NCBI GenBank assembly: GCA_045130665.1
Contig: JBGUQC010000002.1
Coordinates: 124,001-188,000, forward strand
DNA length: 64,000 nucleotides
Direction of reading: 5' to 3'
DNA from: RGIG8124 sp045130665
GTDB lineage: Bacteria; Bacillota; Clostridia; Christensenellales; CAG-917
Shown here piece after piece: positions 43,282 to 52,208 of the stretch (its first letter is position 1; every line of letters begins with the position of its first letter). A model generated the notes under the pieces. The model ran no database searches, was not told where the DNA came from, and saw only the letters and a list, made by a program, of their open reading frames with translations. A program made the translations under genes and the position numbers.

Positions 43282-44133
43282 ATGAACTCACCAAAAGATA
43301 CCTATATGTTAAGTAATGGCGTGAAGATTCCATGCATTGCTTATGGCACGTACAGAGCAGAGAATGGAAGAGAATGCGTTGAGGGTATTAAATGTGCAAT
43401 AGCCAATGGCTATAGACACATAGATACCGCAGAGTTCTACAACAATGAAGAAAGCGTTGGACAGGGTATTTATGAAAGTGGAATTAGTAGACATGATATC
43501 TTTGTTACAACAAAAGTTTGGAACACTCACCAAGGATTTAGAACAACAATAGATGCATGTGAAGGAAGTCTCCAAAGATTAGGCTTGGAGTATATAGATT
43601 TATATCTTGTTCATTGGCCAAAACCATTGGCATTTAGAGAAGATTATCCAGAGAAATTTTATGATACTTGGAGTGCAATGGAGAGGCTTTATCATGACGG
43701 AAAAGTAAGGGCAATTGGTGTTTGTAATTGTTTAACTTCTCACCTTAAAGATATCATGAGATTTGCACAAGTAAAACCTATGGTTTTACAAAATGAAATA
43801 CATGTTGGTTGGATGCAATCTGAAGCAACAAAAATGGCAAAGGAATTTGGTATGGTTATAGAGGCTTGGGCACCATTGGTTAAGGGCAGAGTTTTCGGTA
43901 TGGAACCACTAAGTTCACTTGCATATTATTATGGAAAAACTGAAGCACAAATTCTCTTAAGATATTTGCTTCAAAAGGATATAATCCCACTTCCAAAATC
44001 AGTGCACGAAGACAGAATTAAAGAGAATATTGACATCTTTGATTTTGAATTAGCACCAGGAGATATGGCTAAGTTAGATGCCTTTGAAGGTGTTGGAAGA
44101 ATTGGTAGAGATCCAGATAATCTAGAATTTTAG
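43282..44133 (+). CDS. Aldo-keto reductase
   Basis: This 283-aa NAD(P)H-dependent reductase has the TIM-barrel signatures GYRHIDTAEFYNNEESVG (catalytic Asp and Tyr), TTKVWNTHQG (Lys), YIDLYLVHWP (His), QNEIHVGW, and the C-terminal cofactor segment IIPLPKSVHEDRIKEN. It belongs to the bacterial AKR5-like group; the substrate is not readable. GGAGG precedes the ATG 16 bases after the MreB-like gene, so it may be in the same transcript. Confidence 0.92.
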   Translation: MNSPKDTYMLSNGVKIPCIAYGTYRAENGRECVEGIKCAIANGYRHIDTAEFYNNEESVGQGIYESGISRHDIFVTTKVWNTHQGFRTTIDACEGSLQRLGLEYIDLYLVHWPKPLAFREDYPEKFYDTWSAMERLYHDGKVRAIGVCNCLTSHLKDIMRFAQVKPMVLQNEIHVGWMQSEATKMAKEFGMVIEAWAPLVKGRVFGMEPLSSLAYYYGKTEAQILLRYLLQKDIIPLPKSVHEDRIKENIDIFDFELAPGDMAKLDAFEGVGRIGRDPDNLEF

Positions 44134-44168
44134 TTAGTTTTGCCTTTAGGCAAATTGGAGGATATAAA

Positions 44169-45125
44169 ATGTATTATGTAGGAATAGACGTTGGCGGCAT
44201 GTCTTTGAAGGCTGGCATTGTTGATGACGAGGGAAAAGTATTATTCAAGAAAGCTGTTAAAACTACACCAGGCAGGGCAGGAGAGCTAATTGTTGGAGAC
44301 CTTGCCGAGCTTATTAAAGATATTATTTCTGAATCAAAGATTTCAGAAAAAGAAATTGCTGGAATAGGTATGGGATTCCCAGGATCAGTTTGGGATGAAA
44401 AGGGTGTTGTAAGATATTGCTGTAACATTAATTTAGTAGATATTCCTATGGTAAAAATGCTCAAAGAAAAAGGCATAAATTATCCAATTTTTATATCCAA
44501 TGACGCTAATTGTGCTGTATTAGGCGAAGCCTATGTTGGCGCAGCAAAAGGTGCAAAAAATGTTGTGTTAATCACTATTGGTACAGGCCTTGGAACAGGT
44601 ATATTTGTAGATGGTGTTTTACTCACTGGAAATAGATCCGCAGGAGCAGAGGGTGGACACATGCAAATCAATATTGGAGGAGCAAAATGTGGCTGTGAGA
44701 AGAAAGGTCATTATGAGGCTTATGCTTCAGCAACAGCACTCCTAAGACAAGCAAAAGAAGCATGTGAAAAACATCCAGAATCTTTAATGAATGATTTATT
44801 TAAAAAGCATGGATATGAAGGATACTGCATTTTTAATGCAGCAGAGCAAGGAGATGAGACCGCAAAGAAGGTAATTGCTAAGTTCGTTAAGTATGTTGGT
44901 ATGGGCGCCGTATCTCTTTGTAACTTATTCTATCCAGAGTATTTCTTAATTGGTGGCGGTATTGCTAATAATGGACCATTATTTATTCCACAATTGCAAA
45001 GATATATCTCTCGAAATGTTTATGGAAATAAATATAATCCAAAGATTAAGGTTCAAGCAGCTGAACTTCTAAATGATGCTGGAATTATAGGCGCAGCTTG
45101 TTTAGTCATGAATAGGGCAAAATAA
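44169..45125 (+). CDS. ROK family sugar kinase (glucokinase-like)
   Basis: This 318-aa kinase phosphorylates a hexose, probably glucose. It has GIDVGGMSLKAGIVDDEG (ATP phosphate), ISNDANCAVLGEA (catalytic Asp), TIGTGLGTGIFVDG and GGHMQINIGGAKCGCEKKGH. The ROK zinc motif is normally CxCGxxGCxE; here it reads CGCEKKGHYE, so the third Cys is His, which could still bind zinc. TTGGAGG precedes the ATG. It ends the run of genes before a new promoter. Confidence 0.9.
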   Translation: MYYVGIDVGGMSLKAGIVDDEGKVLFKKAVKTTPGRAGELIVGDLAELIKDIISESKISEKEIAGIGMGFPGSVWDEKGVVRYCCNINLVDIPMVKMLKEKGINYPIFISNDANCAVLGEAYVGAAKGAKNVVLITIGTGLGTGIFVDGVLLTGNRSAGAEGGHMQINIGGAKCGCEKKGHYEAYASATALLRQAKEACEKHPESLMNDLFKKHGYEGYCIFNAAEQGDETAKKVIAKFVKYVGMGAVSLCNLFYPEYFLIGGGIANNGPLFIPQLQRYISRNVYGNKYNPKIKVQAAELLNDAGIIGAACLVMNRAK

Positions 45126-45153
45126 CTTTATTTTCCTAAGATGTTATTATATG

Positions 45154-45182
45154 TTGAATGTCCCATATATTAGTGGTATAAT
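45154..45182 (+). promoter_or_regulatory. Promoter of the MDR dehydrogenase gene
   Basis: TTGAAT (45154-45159), 17 bases, then TATAAT (45177-45182) with an extended TGG just before it. Confidence 0.82.
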
Positions 45183-45206
45183 ATCTATTGATATTGAGGG
45201 AGAAAA

Positions 45207-46178
45207 ATGAAAGCTTGGAACGTTGAAAACATTGATTCAATTGAATTAAAAGAATCCACATTAGATAGAAAACCTGGAGAGGTTAAATTAAAGGTTGCTA
45301 GATTTGCTATGTCTGCAGGCGATGTTACTTATTTTGCTGGTGAACATGGCGATGTAACTATTCCAGGTCATTCTGCAGTTGGATTCGTTTCTGAAGCAGA
45401 CAAAGATTTTGGTATGCCAATGGGCACCAAAGTCGCTGTAAGCCCATTTATTGAGGTGGATGATGAAACTGTTGAGGTAATGGGTATAGATAGAGATGGC
45501 TTCGCAAAGGATTTCGTTTGTGTGCCAGCAGATAATGTATTTGAAGTCCCAGAAAACATTGCAGATGAAAAATTAGTCTTTGCAGACTATATTGCTATTG
45601 CAAATAAGGCATTTAATACTATTAAATTCAATAAGGGTGAACATGTTGCTATTATTGGAGCAGGTACTCTAGGCCTTATTCTCGCTCAATTAGCTTTGTA
45701 TTATCAAACAATACCTATTTTAATAGATTATGATGTAGACAGACTTGAAACAGCTGCACATTGGGGAATTTACTATACAGTTAATCCAACCTATGACAAT
45801 TTGGATCAAAAGATCCAAGAGCTCACAGGCGGACGTATGTGCGAGTTTGCTTTCTATGCTTCAACTAATATTCCATTTAATACTGCAATGCGTTTGGTAA
45901 AGAATAGCGGTGAAGTTATCATGGCTGGATATACAAATAAAGCTGCAAGTCAAGTTGATATGAGAATGGTTCTAAAGAAACAATTAAAGATTACAGGTGT
46001 TTCCAACGGAAAAGGTTCATTCTCAACTGCAATTAACATGCTTGCAAATGATGTCATTAAGATTGATGGATTGGTTGGTAAACATTACAAGTTTGAAGAA
46101 TTTGAAGAAATGTTCAGACATATTTATGAATATCCATTACAATATAATAAAGTAATAATAGATATCCAAAGATTATAA
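45207..46178 (+). CDS. Medium-chain dehydrogenase/reductase without catalytic zinc site
   Basis: The 323-aa protein has the GroES-like N-terminal domain (IPGHSAVGFV) and the Rossmann nucleotide site AIIGAGTLGLILAQLA, then typical MDR C-terminal segments (GEVIMAGY). The usual catalytic CGTD/CGSD motif reads SAGDV, and the structural-zinc lobe of four Cys is missing, so it is not a classical zinc alcohol dehydrogenase. It may be a zinc-less reductase. GAGGGAG precedes the ATG. Confidence 0.82.
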   Translation: MKAWNVENIDSIELKESTLDRKPGEVKLKVARFAMSAGDVTYFAGEHGDVTIPGHSAVGFVSEADKDFGMPMGTKVAVSPFIEVDDETVEVMGIDRDGFAKDFVCVPADNVFEVPENIADEKLVFADYIAIANKAFNTIKFNKGEHVAIIGAGTLGLILAQLALYYQTIPILIDYDVDRLETAAHWGIYYTVNPTYDNLDQKIQELTGGRMCEFAFYASTNIPFNTAMRLVKNSGEVIMAGYTNKAASQVDMRMVLKKQLKITGVSNGKGSFSTAINMLANDVIKIDGLVGKHYKFEEFEEMFRHIYEYPLQYNKVIIDIQRL

Positions 46179-46185
46179 AAAAAAG

Positions 46186-46209
46186 TGGCTGCATCAAGCA
46201 GCCATTTTC
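46186..46209. terminator. Bidirectional terminator
   Basis: TGGCTGC (46186-46192) pairs with GCAGCCA (46198-46204), followed by TTTTCTTT; the A-run before it serves the convergent minus-strand gene. Confidence 0.88.
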
Positions 46210-46210
46210 T

Positions 46211-46756
46211 TTAATTATCAATCAAGGTGTCGTAAATTTGTTCGTACATCTTACTTGCTTTATCTACCCAGTTTTTGTAAATATACTTTGCAATTTGTCT
46301 GTTAGAAACAACAAGTTTCATTTCCATTAATGTACTGGAATCATTATTAATTTTCATTAATACTGTGTACGAACCATCTGCATTTTTAGAGTAGTCACAG
46401 AAGTAAGATTGTCTCTTTCTATAACGTAATCTATTTTCCTTTGCAAATGATGTAATTTCTTCACGAATATGGCTTGGTATTCTTGTAAAGAATAAAGATA
46501 AACAAGCTATTCCATCTTGAGTGATATTTAGACACTCACTTTTTGGTACTTTGTAAATCAAATTAGTTTCGATTAACTCGCCTAAATATTGCTTACATTC
46601 CATATAAGTGAGCCATGTATTATCAGAAGAACACATATCAAGAACCGTAGCCTCGGCAAGAGGTATTCCCATTTGTTCAAATACGAATAAAATAATAAGC
46701 TTTTGTGTCTTACTATCCATTGGTACTGGTGATGAAGTTTGAGAATATAGATCCAA
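46211..46756 (-). CDS. DUF4364 family protein, probable winged-helix regulator
   Basis: This 181-aa protein resembles the DUF4364 family of Firmicutes. The N-terminal two thirds (SKTQKLIILFVFEQMGIPL, then a helix-turn-wing pattern and LNITQDGIACLSLFFTRIP) look like a winged-helix DNA-binding domain. The C-terminal part has a beta-rich segment. The start is TTG at 46756, supported by AGGGGG eight bases upstream on the minus strand. The gene stands alone; targets are unknown. Confidence 0.8.
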   Translation of the reverse strand: MDLYSQTSSPVPMDSKTQKLIILFVFEQMGIPLAEATVLDMCSSDNTWLTYMECKQYLGELIETNLIYKVPKSECLNITQDGIACLSLFFTRIPSHIREEITSFAKENRLRYRKRQSYFCDYSKNADGSYTVLMKINNDSSTLMEMKLVVSNRQIAKYIYKNWVDKASKMYEQIYDTLIDN

Positions 46757-46839
46757 AATAGTGTCCCCCTAATGATGTGAAATAAATAATATCATTGCTG
46801 ATATTACATTTCAAGGATACTTTTAAAAAAATTAATACA

Positions 46840-46855
46840 CCACAAAGTCTTGTGG
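46840..46855 (-). terminator. Small hairpin after the M20 peptidase gene
   Basis: CCACAA (46840-46845) and TTGTGG (46850-46855) are complementary around four bases; on the minus strand a T-rich stretch follows after eight bases. It is a weak terminator candidate. Confidence 0.4.
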
Positions 46856-46908
46856 CAAAAAGTTATCCACACACTAGGATTATTGGGAAATTTTGGAAAA
46901 ATACCCGC

Positions 46909-48384
46909 TTAGTTACACATATTTTCAAGACATCTCATGAAGAAGATGGTTCCGCGCTTAAGGTTATCTTTGGAGCATCTTTCGTTAATTCCATGGATTC
47001 TAGCCTGGTCTTCTAAGTCATAGACAAATGGATCGAAACGGAAAATATCATTTGTAAGTGGGTAGTAGAATCTAGCATCAGATGCTGCAATAAACATGTA
47101 TGGAGCAACGAAAACATCATCAAATGATTCGTAAATACTCTTTTCAAGATTCTTGTAAGCATCAGCTTCAACATTAGCTTCTGGAGAGGATGGTGAATTA
47201 GCTATTGAGCGAACTTCAACATCTGGTCCAAGGACTTTATGAATGTGCTTTTCAACATCCTCATATGTGTCAGTTGTGAGCATACGATAATTAATGTTTG
47301 CACGAACTGTTGAAGGAATTACATTCCTTGCTTCAGAACCCCAAAGCATGGTTGTAGCAAATGTTGTACGAACCAAAGCACTGGTCATAGAACTTGCTTT
47401 TGTGAATATGAATTTGACTAAATTTGGGAGTACATCTCTGTTGGTTAAAGCGAACTTGAAAATGGCACCTAAAGCAGAGCCTCCAGCTTGTTGTCCAAGA
47501 GCTTTTACAGTCTTCTTTGTAAGGTTAGTCCATTTTGCTGGCATAAGGTGTTTTTCGAGTTTATTAATAGCTTTTCCAAGTAGTGCATCAGCGGTAGGAT
47601 TTTTTGGATTTGAAGCATGCCCACCATGGTGATTTACAACTAATTCTAAATCACCGTTACCTTTTTCTGTTGCGCCAATTAATGCTACCATATGTGGAAC
47701 ACCAAAAATTGAACCATCTGCAACAGCGCCACCTTCGTCTATGACGAATTCTGCTTTAATACCACGTTCTTGTAAGAATTTACAGATATTGTATGCACCC
47801 ATAAATGATGTGCCTGGTTCTTCATCGTGGCCGAAACAGAGATAAATATCTCTCTTGTAGTTATCACCTTTTGCAAGCTTCATCTCAATTGCCTCAAGTA
47901 AACATAGCATATGAGATTTCATATCTTGAGAACCACGTCCATAAATAAAACCATCTTCAGTGATTTGGCCACTGAATGGAGGATAATCCCAGCCATCTGC
48001 TGGTGCTGGAACAACGTCCATATGTGAGAGGAAGATACCAGGTTTTAAGGATGGGTCTGTACCTTTAATGTAATAGCAAAGAGAGAAGCCTTGGATTATA
48101 TTTTTTTCGGCAACTTTATGGATGTTAGGATATGTTTTTTCAAGCCAAGCATGCATATCATAGAAGGCTTGCTTATTATCAACATATTCTTCAACCATTG
48201 AAATGGTTGGAATTTGAACTGCTTCAGATAAATGTTGAGCAATTGTATCTACATCCAACTCAGGATCTTCTAGTTTTTCTGGATGGTTATTCTTTGGTCT
48301 GTTGCATATAGCTCTAATGACAAGAATAGGCCATGTAATTAGTAAAACAATAAAATCAAATAGTACGCCAAAAAATGTTTTCAT
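46909..48384 (-). CDS. M20 family zinc metallopeptidase, membrane-anchored
   Basis: The 491-aa protein has an N-terminal membrane helix (residues 5-25) followed by the M20/M25/M40 fold. Metal and catalytic residues are visible in FLSHMDVVPAP, GRGSQDMKSHM, GHDEEPGT, VIDEGG and near the C-terminus IHGINERCS. It looks like the CPS1/PM20D1 carboxypeptidase-like branch. The likely activity is hydrolysis of peptides or N-acyl amino acids. GAGAGGA precedes the ATG at short spacing. Confidence 0.9.
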   Translation of the reverse strand: MKTFFGVLFDFIVLLITWPILVIRAICNRPKNNHPEKLEDPELDVDTIAQHLSEAVQIPTISMVEEYVDNKQAFYDMHAWLEKTYPNIHKVAEKNIIQGFSLCYYIKGTDPSLKPGIFLSHMDVVPAPADGWDYPPFSGQITEDGFIYGRGSQDMKSHMLCLLEAIEMKLAKGDNYKRDIYLCFGHDEEPGTSFMGAYNICKFLQERGIKAEFVIDEGGAVADGSIFGVPHMVALIGATEKGNGDLELVVNHHGGHASNPKNPTADALLGKAINKLEKHLMPAKWTNLTKKTVKALGQQAGGSALGAIFKFALTNRDVLPNLVKFIFTKASSMTSALVRTTFATTMLWGSEARNVIPSTVRANINYRMLTTDTYEDVEKHIHKVLGPDVEVRSIANSPSSPEANVEADAYKNLEKSIYESFDDVFVAPYMFIAASDARFYYPLTNDIFRFDPFVYDLEDQARIHGINERCSKDNLKRGTIFFMRCLENMCN

Positions 48385-48549
48385 AGTTCCTCTCGCTTTT
48401 TTATTGATAATTTAGTGTATATCAAATTTAACGATTTTTCAATATTCAACCGTGCTCAATATGTCGCAAAGAGCTGGTTTTTATTGACTTATACATAGTT
48501 ATGTATTATTTTTATAGATACAAATATAATTACGCATATGGGGATAATT

Positions 48550-50127
48550 ATGGCAAAATCAAGAAAGATAATTAGTATTATTTGTTGTCTTGCATTGGTA
48601 CTTTGTTTATTAGTTGGACTAGCTGCATGTAATTCTAAAAAAACAGAAGAACCAACAGAATCCGAAAGGGATTTGGCAATTAAAAAAGCTTTAATGGCAG
48701 ATTCTTATCAAAACTATGCTGAAACCTGTGATTTGAATTTAACAAAATATCCAGAATTAGGCAGCATGGGATTAAAAATGATTACTGGTTGTGGAGATGA
48801 AGGACAACCTGGATTTGATAAAAACACAAACAACTGGAGACAAATTCACGAAGTAGAAACAGATGATGTTGCAAAACTTCAACAATATTTCAATCCAGAT
48901 GCACAAACTCTTATATTAATTCATGGTGTTCAATTTAATGAGGGAAGATATGGTATTGCAACTTTCCAATCAGATTGTCGTCCATCAGAAAAACATTTAG
49001 ACACCAATCCAGCTCCTTATTTTGCAGAAGCAGTTGGAACATATGAAGGTTCTATTGATATGTCTAAGTATTATAGAGATCTTGGATACAATGTTTTATT
49101 CTTCCATTATGAGAATTTTGCAGACCCAATAAATTCAGATAATTTTTCATCATCTTTGGATGCTGTAGATCAAGTAACAAATGTTATTTGGTGTAATGAT
49201 AATTGTACAGCAACTTTCTTAAGACAAGGTCAAGCTGTTGCATCAGATCCAGCAGATACATTCACGAATGGTAAATTCTGCGTTGCAGAATTCTATGTAG
49301 CTGAATATTTAAGATGGATTAATGCCGTTAAACAAGCATTCCCAGATAAAGATTTCGCAAATACAAATGCTGGTATTACAACAGCTGCTCACTCAATGGG
49401 TGGTGTAGTTAATGTTGCAAGCAACTTCTTACTTTCTCAAGTAGCAGAAGCTGGATACATGAGTGTAAAATTAATGCCAACTAGAATGATGCAAATGGAC
49501 CCATATGTAGGAATGGCTGAAGATCATGTTATTGCATGGACTGGAGAAAAATACTTATCTAATGTTGAATGTGATACATATGCAACCGCATTAGAAATAC
49601 TAGTAAATAAATACAATATTGGATGTGTATACGCATGTAATAATGGATTTGCTGTTCCATGTATGATGGTATTTGCTCTTTGGAATCCAGAACAACAAAT
49701 ATTCACAAACCATCTTGGCGAAATAGATACAAATTACAGTGCATTCTCTTGTGCAATAAACAGAATACTAGCAGTTGCCCCATTTGTTGTATTACAAGCT
49801 TATTATCCACCATCTGAAAATGATGAGATGCCAGGTATTGCAGGAACATGTTGTCACAACGCAATTAGAGAATGGGTATTATCCACAATCCTTTATGATG
49901 CACCAACAGTTACAAAAGATGGAAAAACATATACAGTTCCAACAATGAAGATGTCTGCTGCAGATATTAAAGCATTAGGTGGACATTTCTTCTACCAAAT
50001 CAGATATGTATATGATGATCAAGGAAACATCGTATATGAAGATGATGAAAAAATAATCCCAGAGGAAAGCGCAGAATTCACAGAAACAATTCGTTGTGAT
50101 GATGATACTTTTATTTTACAAAAGTAG
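48550..50127 (+). CDS. Lipoprotein with alpha/beta-hydrolase (lipase-like) features
   Basis: The protein starts with a lipoprotein signal: a basic segment, a hydrophobic core and GLAACNSKK (lipobox LAAC). I prefer the start at 48550 (MAKSRKIIS) because GGGGAT lies before it; an ATG at 48538 is in frame. The mature part has TLILIHGVQFNEGRYG and TAAHSMGGVVNV (nucleophile GxSxG-like AHSMGG), so it may be a surface lipase or esterase. I do not recognise the exact family. A 32-codon possible reading frame and a strong stem follow. Confidence 0.75.
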   Translation: MAKSRKIISIICCLALVLCLLVGLAACNSKKTEEPTESERDLAIKKALMADSYQNYAETCDLNLTKYPELGSMGLKMITGCGDEGQPGFDKNTNNWRQIHEVETDDVAKLQQYFNPDAQTLILIHGVQFNEGRYGIATFQSDCRPSEKHLDTNPAPYFAEAVGTYEGSIDMSKYYRDLGYNVLFFHYENFADPINSDNFSSSLDAVDQVTNVIWCNDNCTATFLRQGQAVASDPADTFTNGKFCVAEFYVAEYLRWINAVKQAFPDKDFANTNAGITTAAHSMGGVVNVASNFLLSQVAEAGYMSVKLMPTRMMQMDPYVGMAEDHVIAWTGEKYLSNVECDTYATALEILVNKYNIGCVYACNNGFAVPCMMVFALWNPEQQIFTNHLGEIDTNYSAFSCAINRILAVAPFVVLQAYYPPSENDEMPGIAGTCCHNAIREWVLSTILYDAPTVTKDGKTYTVPTMKMSAADIKALGGHFFYQIRYVYDDQGNIVYEDDEKIIPEESAEFTETIRCDDDTFILQK

Positions 50128-50151
50128 AAATAGGGTGTAAAATACTGAATT

Positions 50152-50250
50152 ATGAAACTAGTGAACAGAGAAATTAGAAACATAATTAGCATCATAGGTT
50201 CTTTTGAAATAGCAAAGGGCATTATTATTGCTATTAATGAAAATAACTAA
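50152..50250 (+). CDS. Possible small ORF of 32 residues
   Basis: An ATG-started frame MKLVNREIRNIISIIGSFEI continues to AINENN and a TAA. AGGGTG lies 15 bases upstream, too far to be a good ribosome-binding site. The peptide would be hydrophobic and amphipathic. It may be chance. Confidence 0.2.
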   Translation: MKLVNREIRNIISIIGSFEIAKGIIIAINENN

Positions 50251-50296
50251 GAAGAGCTAGTGACACAAAATAATAGATATTAAATAAAGATAGGTG

Positions 50297-50328
50297 TTAG
50301 GGAGCTCATTAAAGCTCCCTAATTATTT
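50297..50328 (+). terminator. Stem-loop before the acyl-CoA synthetase gene
   Basis: TTAGGGAGCT (50297-50306) and AGCTCCCTAA (50313-50322) form a perfect 10-bp stem with a six-base loop, followed by TTATTT. Confidence 0.75.
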
Positions 50329-50355
50329 ATAAAATAAATAAGGAAAACAAAAAAA

Positions 50356-52005
50356 ATGGAATTATTCGAAAAATTTGCTACAGAAACATTGGACGAAAAA
50401 GGTACTCTAGTAGATATCAAATATCATTATCCAGAGAACTATAATTTCGCCTTTGATGTTGTAGACTGGTATGGTCAAAACCAACCAGACAGAAAAGCAA
50501 TGATCTGGGTCTCAAATGAGGATGAAGAAAAAGTTTTCACCTTTGGAGACATCATGAAAGAATCTGCAAAAACAGCCCATTACCTTAGAGCAATGGGAAT
50601 AAAGAAAGGAGACAGAGTATTAGTTGTTCTCCGTCGTCACTATGAATGGTGGTTTGTAATGATGGCATTATGTAAGATTGGCGCTATTGTAATTCCTGCA
50701 ACAGACCAATTAAAAGAACATGACTTTGTTTACAGATTTAATGCAGCTGGTGTTAGTACAATTATTTGTACAGCAACAGGCAATGTAATTCAAGAAGCAG
50801 AAAGTGCAGCAGATAAATGCAATGTAAATATTCGAATAATTACCAATGGAACAAGAGAAGGATGGCACACATTTAGTGATGAATATGTTAACTATCCAGA
50901 TGTATATACACGTGCAGATAATCCAGAAGATTTGAAGGCAGATGAAATCATGCTGATGTATTTTACATCAGGAACTACAGCATATCCAAAAATTGCTGCT
51001 CATATGCACACATATTCTTTAGCACATTTCACAACCGCACACAACTGGCATAATGTAGATCCAAACGGAATCCATTTCACAGTTGCAGAAACAGGTTGGG
51101 GTAAAGCAGTTTGGGGCAAACTTTATGGACAATGGATTTGTGGAGCATGTGTATTTGTTTATGACTTTGCAAAGTTTGATCAAGCAAAGTTACTTGGAAA
51201 GATTTCCAAGTATGGTATCACATCATTCTGTGCACCACCAACAATATATCGTTTCATGATTAAAGAAGATTTATCCAAATATGATTTATCTTCATTAAAA
51301 TACATCACAACAGCTGGTGAAGCATTAAATCCTGAAGTATTTAACAAAATGAAAGAAGCAACAGGATTAAGCATTATGGAAGGTTTCGGCCAAACAGAAA
51401 CAACCTTAACAGTTGCCAATTTCATTGGCATGACACCTAAGCCAGGTTCAATGGGTAAGCCAAATCCTCAATATAACATCAAACTTTTAGACTCAGATGG
51501 AAACATTATAGATGGAATTGGTGAAGAGGGTGAAGTATGTATAGATATTTCTAAAGAAAGACCTTTAGGTCTTTATAAGGAATATTATAGAGATGAAGTT
51601 CAAACCAAAGAAGCTATGCACGATGGTTATTATCATACAGGAGATATGGCTTGGAGAGATGAAGATGGTTACTTATGGTATGTAGGAAGAACAGATGACA
51701 TCATCAAGAGTTCTGGATACAGAATTGGACCATTTGAGATAGAGAATGTTCTTATGGAACATCCAGCTGTTTTAGAGTGTGCTGTAACAGGTGTTCCAGA
51801 TCCAGTTAGAGGACAAGTAGTTAAGGCCACAATCGTCCTTACAAAAGGTTACACTCCAAGTGAAGAATTGAAGGCAGATATTCAACAATTTGTTAAGAAA
51901 GAAACAGCTCCATACAAGTATCCAAGAGTGATAGATTTCGTTGAAGAATTGCCAAAAACCATTTCTGGAAAGATTAAGAGAACTGAACTAAGAAAGCAAA
52001 AGTGA
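50356..52005 (+). CDS. AMP-forming acyl-CoA synthetase (acetyl/medium-chain type)
   Basis: This 549-aa enzyme activates a short or medium-chain acid to its CoA thioester. It has LMYFTSGTTAYPKIAAH (phosphate loop), GFGQTETT, YHTGDMAWRDEDGYLWYVGR, TDDIIKSSGYRIGPFEIE and the final catalytic Lys in KTISGKIKRTELR. It is clearly distinct from the shorter ligase at 27856, closer to the ACSM/acetate group. No clear Shine-Dalgarno is seen apart from AAGGAAAA. A good terminator follows. Confidence 0.92.
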   Translation: MELFEKFATETLDEKGTLVDIKYHYPENYNFAFDVVDWYGQNQPDRKAMIWVSNEDEEKVFTFGDIMKESAKTAHYLRAMGIKKGDRVLVVLRRHYEWWFVMMALCKIGAIVIPATDQLKEHDFVYRFNAAGVSTIICTATGNVIQEAESAADKCNVNIRIITNGTREGWHTFSDEYVNYPDVYTRADNPEDLKADEIMLMYFTSGTTAYPKIAAHMHTYSLAHFTTAHNWHNVDPNGIHFTVAETGWGKAVWGKLYGQWICGACVFVYDFAKFDQAKLLGKISKYGITSFCAPPTIYRFMIKEDLSKYDLSSLKYITTAGEALNPEVFNKMKEATGLSIMEGFGQTETTLTVANFIGMTPKPGSMGKPNPQYNIKLLDSDGNIIDGIGEEGEVCIDISKERPLGLYKEYYRDEVQTKEAMHDGYYHTGDMAWRDEDGYLWYVGRTDDIIKSSGYRIGPFEIENVLMEHPAVLECAVTGVPDPVRGQVVKATIVLTKGYTPSEELKADIQQFVKKETAPYKYPRVIDFVEELPKTISGKIKRTELRKQK

Positions 52006-52036
52006 TTTTTTTTGCGAACACATAAAAAACAGAAAG

Positions 52037-52062
52037 CAGGCGCTTAGAACGCCTGTTTTTTT
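52037..52062 (+). terminator. Intrinsic terminator after the acyl-CoA synthetase
   Basis: CAGGCG (52037-52042) pairs with CGCCTG (52050-52055), followed by a T-run to 52062. Confidence 0.9.
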
Positions 52063-52115
52063 ATTTAATATGTATGCCATATTAAAAAGTGAAACCTTTT
52101 CAAAAAAAACTATTC

Positions 52116-52203
52116 TTGACATCTTGCATAATATTATATAACATATTTATACCTATACTTATACGCTCGTATATACGTGTATATGATATAGGAATACGAG
52201 GTG
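52116..52203 (+). promoter_or_regulatory. Promoter and SD-masking hairpin of the giant surface protein gene
   Basis: TTGACA is at 52116-52121, with -10 candidates TATAAC (52137-52142, 15-base spacer) or TAACAT (52139, 17). Further on, CTCGTAT (52166-52172) pairs perfectly with ATACGAG (52194-52200), and inside it ATATAC/GTATAT can form a second helix. The 3' arm contains the first bases of the ribosome-binding site GAGGTG (52198-52203), so the hairpin could control translation. Confidence 0.5.
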
Positions 52204-52208
52204 CAAAC

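Noticed and set aside
46863..46871. DnaA box (TTATCCACA) and possible origin
   Set aside because: A single perfect box without further boxes, dnaA or dnaN, or an AT-rich unwinding element nearby is expected by chance.
52089..52208. N-terminal extension of the giant protein from an ATG at 52089
   Set aside because: It would run through the promoter and the hairpin; GAGGTG precedes the ATG at 52209, which starts a normal signal segment.
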